Of a DNA stretch of 64,000 nucleotides, positions 60,736 to 64,000 are shown one piece after another. This stretch comes from Halorhabdus rudnickae (GTDB lineage Archaea > Halobacteriota > Halobacteria > Halobacteriales > Haloarculaceae): assembly GCF_900880625.1 (NCBI RefSeq), contig NZ_CAAHFB010000001.1, positions 806,001 through 870,000 of the forward strand, in the 5' to 3' direction. Every line of letters starts with the position of its first letter. Within the stretch, counting starts at the first letter, position 1. The notes beneath the pieces were generated by a model, which did no database searches, was not told where the DNA came from, and saw only the letters and a program-made list of their open reading frames with translations. The position numbers were made by a program, and so were the translations under genes.

Positions 60736-62109
60736 TCAGGCCGGCGTCAACCGATACACCGCGCCCGTCGATCCGGCCACCTGGGGCCGTTCGGTCGTAC
60801 AGACGTAGATCTCGCCCGACGGATCACGGCCGAAGCCGAGCACCATCGACCCGAAGGACCCCTCCACCGAGAGTCGGTCGGTCCGCCAGGGCGTCTCGTC
60901 GGTCGGCGTCCCCACGAAGAGGCTCCCGTCGGCCTGCCAGTCGGCGAAGACGTACCGGCCGGCCAGCCCGGGGATCGCCTCCCCGGCGTAGACGTACCCG
61001 CCGATGACCGCCACCCCGCTGATCGGCTGGCCCCCGTGCGGGTACTCGATCACGGGGTCGATTAGCGACTCGCTGTCCGCCGTCTCGTCCGGGCACGATT
61101 CGGGGGGTGAACTCGGCGCGTCCGTGCTGAAGCAGTGGGCACCTTCCCGGACGTTCCAGCCGTAGTTGCCACCCGCCCGAACGTGATCGATCTCCTCGAA
61201 GCGGTTCTGGCCGACATCCGCCGCGTAGAGTTCGCCCTCGTGGAAGGATATTCCCCAGGGATTGCGAAAGCCCCAGGCGAAGTGTTCGTCCAGCCCGTCA
61301 CGACCGACGAGCGGATTGTCGTCGGGGACGGTGTAGGGTTCGTCGCCGGTGTCCGTGACGTCGATCCGCAGCACGCTCCCCAGGACGTTCTCGGTCACGT
61401 CCTGTCCGTTGCCGCCCGCGTTGTCGCCGTACCAGTCAGTGACGTGTCCGTATCCGGTATCGTTGCTGTCGCCACCGTCGCCGACGCCGACGTACAGGTA
61501 GCCCTCCGGGCCAAAGGCGATCGCTCCCGCGTTATGGTTGTCCTGTGGTTCGGCAAAGTCGAGGATCGTCCGCTCGCTATCCGGATCCGCCAGGAGCGTA
61601 TCCGGATCGACCTCGAAGGAGGCGAGAACGAACCGGTGGGAGAACCGTGCCGGCATCCCCGACCGGGGCCGGGCGCTATATCTGACGAAGATCCGCTGGT
61701 CGTCGGGGTACTCCGGGTGAACGGCGAGTCCCAACAGCCCACGTTCCTCGTAGCCCGATAACGAAACCATGCTGTCGCGGACGTCGACGACGGGGCGATC
61801 GCGGAGAGTCCCGTCGGTGACGACGCGAACGACTCCTGCCTGATCGGCGACCAACAGCGTCGATTCGCCGAAGAATTCGACGGCGAGGGGTGCCGTAAAT
61901 CCCTCGGCAACGAGGTCTCCCCCGACGGCGTCGGGTAGATCCGAATCCCCGTTCGACTGAGTCGACGATGACCGATCGGTCGTGGTCACCCCGGGAACAG
62001 TCGTCGATCGCGTGGTCATCCCCGACCGTTCGGTACATCCGGCGACGCCAGCACCGAGCGCCGTCACTCCGGAAGCGAGGAAGCCCCGTCGCGTCAGGCG
62101 TGAACGCAT
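60736..62109 (-). CDS. Tat-exported PQQ-dependent sugar dehydrogenase-like lipoprotein (glucose/sorbosone dehydrogenase family)
   Basis: 457 aa from ATG 62109. The N-terminus RSRLTRRGFLASGVTALGAGVAGC contains the twin-arginine signal and a lipobox ending in Cys, so it should be exported folded and anchored by lipid. A Thr/Ser-rich spacer follows. The six-bladed propeller shows GSDH motifs: SGYEERGLLGLAVHPEYPDD, NHNAGAIAFGPEGYLYVGVGDGGD, HFAWGFRNPWGISF, and YGWNVREGAHCF. Whether the PQQ site is functional cannot be judged; many archaeal homologues are merely GSDH-like. Upstream frames are discarded because the Tat signal marks the start. Confidence 0.9.
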   Translation of the reverse strand: MRSRLTRRGFLASGVTALGAGVAGCTERSGMTTRSTTVPGVTTTDRSSSTQSNGDSDLPDAVGGDLVAEGFTAPLAVEFFGESTLLVADQAGVVRVVTDGTLRDRPVVDVRDSMVSLSGYEERGLLGLAVHPEYPDDQRIFVRYSARPRSGMPARFSHRFVLASFEVDPDTLLADPDSERTILDFAEPQDNHNAGAIAFGPEGYLYVGVGDGGDSNDTGYGHVTDWYGDNAGGNGQDVTENVLGSVLRIDVTDTGDEPYTVPDDNPLVGRDGLDEHFAWGFRNPWGISFHEGELYAADVGQNRFEEIDHVRAGGNYGWNVREGAHCFSTDAPSSPPESCPDETADSESLIDPVIEYPHGGQPISGVAVIGGYVYAGEAIPGLAGRYVFADWQADGSLFVGTPTDETPWRTDRLSVEGSFGSMVLGFGRDPSGEIYVCTTERPQVAGSTGAVYRLTPA

Positions 62110-62239
62110 GTCAAAGTACTGGGCTGCGTTCGGGGTTAACCTTTGGTCAGTCGGCAGAACGGGGCGATCGTGCCTGAGCGTCGCCGAGCAGGGTGCGAAC
62201 GGCCAAAGAAGTAAACGCCGGGGGAACGAGGCTCGAATC

Positions 62240-62833
62240 ATGCGCGGACTCGACGACACCGATCGGGAGATCCTGCGACTGCTGCTCGAAGACGCCAGAC
62301 GTCCCTACAGCGACATCGCCGACACGGTCGACCTTTCGGCACCGGCCGTCTCGGATCGCGTCGAACGACTCGAAGAGATCGGCTTGATCGAACGGTTCAC
62401 GCTCGAGGTCGATCGCTCGATGCTACGAGACGGCGTCCCGGTGCTGATCGAATTGCAGACGCGACCCGACGCGGGAACAGTCACAGACAGGGTCGAAGAG
62501 GTAGATGCGGTCGAGCACGTCTTCCGGACTGCCGAGGGCCACGTTCTCGTGATTGCCCACATCGATCAGCGAAACGTCAAGGCGTTCCTCGCCGAGCACG
62601 TCGACCTGGCGACGGTCGAAGAGATCGACGTCCGGTTGCTGGCCGACAGCGAGTGGACGCCACGCCTCGGGACGGGCGAACTCGCACCGGAGTGTGCAGA
62701 GTGTGGCAACACCGTGACGACCGAAGGAGAGACCACGACGCTCGACGGCGACGTCTATCACTTCTGCTGTCCCTCCTGTCGGTCGAAGTTCGTCGATCGC
62801 TACGAGGAACTGGCTGCGGGCGTCGACAGCTGA
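62240..62833 (+). CDS. Lrp/AsnC-type regulator with C-terminal TRASH domain
   Basis: 197 aa. Residues 1-60 are an Lrp HTH (DDTDREILRLLLEDARRPYSDIADTVDLSAPAVSDRVERLEEIGLIERF), and 61-140 a RAM-like sensing domain. Residues 148-192 form a TRASH domain with C152-x2-C155 and C176/C177-x2-3-C180 (ECAECGNTV and HFCCPSCRSKFVDRYEEL), which binds soft metals, usually Cu. This fusion is a known haloarchaeal copper regulator normally next to a copper ATPase; here no pump or CopZ-like gene is adjacent. The ATG at 62240 is used. Confidence 0.92.
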   Translation: MRGLDDTDREILRLLLEDARRPYSDIADTVDLSAPAVSDRVERLEEIGLIERFTLEVDRSMLRDGVPVLIELQTRPDAGTVTDRVEEVDAVEHVFRTAEGHVLVIAHIDQRNVKAFLAEHVDLATVEEIDVRLLADSEWTPRLGTGELAPECAECGNTVTTEGETTTLDGDVYHFCCPSCRSKFVDRYEELAAGVDS

Positions 62834-63234
62834 GACCGAACTCACCCACAGGCCGGTACTCTCCCGAGTGGTGTCTAGACCGTATCGGTCCGAAGGCAAC
62901 GGACAATGCCCGGGCCGAATGACCGCCGCCGTCGACGATTCACGTCTATCGAGAACCGGAATCGAAGAGGGAGATGGCAAAAGTCCCACCATGACGATCT
63001 CCTGGAAGACTGTTATTGCATATAACTTGCAAGACTAACTTTCGAACCTGTGTAGTGTGCATCTGGCATCTGCCTAAATATACCCAAATATAGAGGTATT
63101 AGAATATCTTATACGTATCTATCGACGGACTGGCCGGAACGACAACCCATCTAGATTGCGGATAAAATTGTGTGTTTTTTCCAAGACTATGAGAACGCTT
63201 ATATGTAAGCGGGCAGTACGACCGGGTGACATCA
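62834..63234. other. 400-bp intergenic region, partly AT-rich
   Basis: No gene is recognised. 63000-63200 is AT-rich with a direct AAATATA-CCC-AAATATA pair near 63074-63094 and a T-tract (TTTTTT, about 63175-63180) that could end a transcript from the regulator gene. The last 35 bp contain the downstream promoter. Confidence 0.5.
63199..63204 (+). promoter_or_regulatory. TATA box of the rhodanese/MBL gene
   Basis: TTATAT lies 31-36 nt before the ATG at 63235, implying transcription starting a few bases before the ATG, the common haloarchaeal layout. Confidence 0.55.
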
Positions 63235-64000
63235 ATGACTGACGTTGACTTCCCCGAACCGGACGTTTCCGCAGCGACAATCGAACCAACGACGCTTAAA
63301 TCCCGGATCGAGGCCGGGGAGGCGGTCACGATCCTCGACGTTCGCATGAGTGGCGAGTACGAGGAGTGGCACATCGAAGGCGAGTCAGTTGAGACGATCA
63401 ACGTGCCCTACTACGAGTTCCTGGACGACGACATCGGCGAGGGCGTCTTCGAGCAATTCCCCGAGAGCGAGGAGATAACGGTCGTCTGTGCAAAGGGCGA
63501 AGCCAGCGACTACGTCGCGGGTCTGTTGAAAGAGAAGGGCTACGACGCCGTCAACGTCGCCAAGGGGATGAACGGCTGGGCGGAGATCTACGAGGCCGTC
63601 GAAGTCACGAGCTACGAAGGACAGGGAACCGTCTACCAGTACCAGCGACCCTCCAGTGGCTGTTTGGGCTATCTCGTCGTCGACGGTGGCGAGGCCGCAG
63701 TAATCGATCCCCTCCGAGCGTTCACCGACCGCTATCTGGAGGACGCCACGGAACACGACGCGGATCTCGTCTACGCGCTGGACACGCACGTCCACGCCGA
63801 CCACGTCTCCGGGATCCGTGATCTAGCTGAGGAGGGTGTCCAAGCCGTCCTGCCGGCAGCGGCGATCGACCGGGGCGTCGAAGACGCTGGGGACCTGACC
63901 GCCGCCGAAGACGGCGACGTCTTCACCGTCGGCGATGTCGAGATCGAAGCGATCCACACCCCCGGTCACACGACCGGGATGACCTCCTACCTCGTGGGAG
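63235..64000 (+). CDS. Rhodanese plus metallo-beta-lactamase-fold hydrolase (persulfide dioxygenase-like), truncated by window end
   Basis: 255 codons are visible and the frame continues past 64000. Residues about 18-125 are a rhodanese domain: VTILDVRMSGEYEEWHIEG and the active-site Cys85 in ITVVCAKGEASDYVAGLL. From about 130 a metallo-beta-lactamase domain begins (YQYQRPSSGCLGYLVVDGGEAAVID) with the metal motif DTHVHADHVSG (H185-x-H187-x-D189-H190) and IHTPGHTTGMTSYL. This order is typical of sulfur-transfer and persulfide-oxidising enzymes such as ETHE1/BlhA-like proteins. The C-terminal part, which would show a second rhodanese domain, is not visible. Confidence 0.9.
   Translation, partial: MTDVDFPEPDVSAATIEPTTLKSRIEAGEAVTILDVRMSGEYEEWHIEGESVETINVPYYEFLDDDIGEGVFEQFPESEEITVVCAKGEASDYVAGLLKEKGYDAVNVAKGMNGWAEIYEAVEVTSYEGQGTVYQYQRPSSGCLGYLVVDGGEAAVIDPLRAFTDRYLEDATEHDADLVYALDTHVHADHVSGIRDLAEEGVQAVLPAAAIDRGVEDAGDLTAAEDGDVFTVGDVEIEAIHTPGHTTGMTSYLVG

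Noticed and set aside
1-64000. CRISPR array or cas genes
   Set aside because: No regularly spaced identical repeats of 25-40 bp, and no Cas motif, were found.
1-64000. Insertion sequence or transposase
   Set aside because: No DDE, serine or HUH transposase frame and no terminal inverted repeats flanking one were found; the hairpin-rich region at 6640-7140 lacks a transposase.

Overview
The window is chromosomal DNA of a halophilic archaeon (class Halobacteria; genus not assignable from sequence alone). The reasons are high G+C, strongly acidic predicted proteins, archaeal ribosomal proteins (S17e, S28e, L24e, L7Ae), an archaeal type IV pilin, a HalX response regulator, F420 biosynthesis (CofD), TmcA, haloarchaeal transducers, and TATA boxes about 26-28 nt upstream of leaderless starts. 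No insertion sequence, CRISPR array, rRNA operon or prophage is visible. Most of it is tightly packed core genome with many 1-4 nt gene overlaps.

Layout. 1-3411: a Mrp-type Na+/H+ antiporter operon (end of B, then C, D, E, F, G). 3408-6306: coaBC, a trpB without trpA, and a pilin. 6307-7178: an 870-bp gene-free stretch rich in hairpins. 7179-12049: an FAD reductase of the geranylgeranyl reductase family, a HalX regulator, a 2-hydroxyacid dehydrogenase, an NADPH reductase and a membrane protein. 12094-16660: a translationally coupled operon of cofD, a TIM-barrel protein, a CitG-like protein, DUF447, rps17e and asd. 16788-19362: a phosphatase-like protein lacking its catalytic Cys, and a membrane transducer lacking the kinase-binding tip. 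19712-22532: HD hydrolase, amidohydrolase, UspA. 22620-24075: L7Ae-S28e-L24e-Ndk operon. 24311-28204: soluble transducer and tmcA. 28250-30352: hydrolase-TetR-SRPBCC operon with a palindrome on its promoter. 30501-35641: ilvD, an RHH antitoxin with a broken RelE-type toxin, an M29 peptidase, and a thiolase plus Zn-ribbon pair.

35945-44674: a membrane-anchored 2Fe-2S ferredoxin, tRNA-Arg(CCG) with a duplicated 3' end, a DUF1028 protein, a PD-(D/E)XK nuclease-like protein, a probable flippase fragment, an IMPase, a DUF5784 and UDG pair, an NSS transporter and an SDR. 44774-49854: an ABC ATPase, an ABC permease fused to a PrsW-like membrane protease, a second permease and a radical SAM/SPASM enzyme, all in one direction. 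50233-64000: malate:quinone oxidoreductase, aldo/keto reductase, a large unknown ectodomain protein, a mini flavoprotein, paired PH-domain proteins, a second ABC exporter, a DJ-1/PfpI protein, a Tat-exported sugar dehydrogenase-like lipoprotein, an Lrp-TRASH regulator and the start of a rhodanese/metallo-beta-lactamase protein.

The most promising leads are the cofD/CitG/DUF447 operon (apparently a cofactor pathway of unknown product), the ABC-PrsW-radical SAM cluster (a layout resembling modified-peptide or modified-lipoprotein export), and two degenerate signalling proteins (phosphatase without Cys, transducer without tip) separated by only 184 bp. All functional statements rest on motif recognition by eye; no database search was run.
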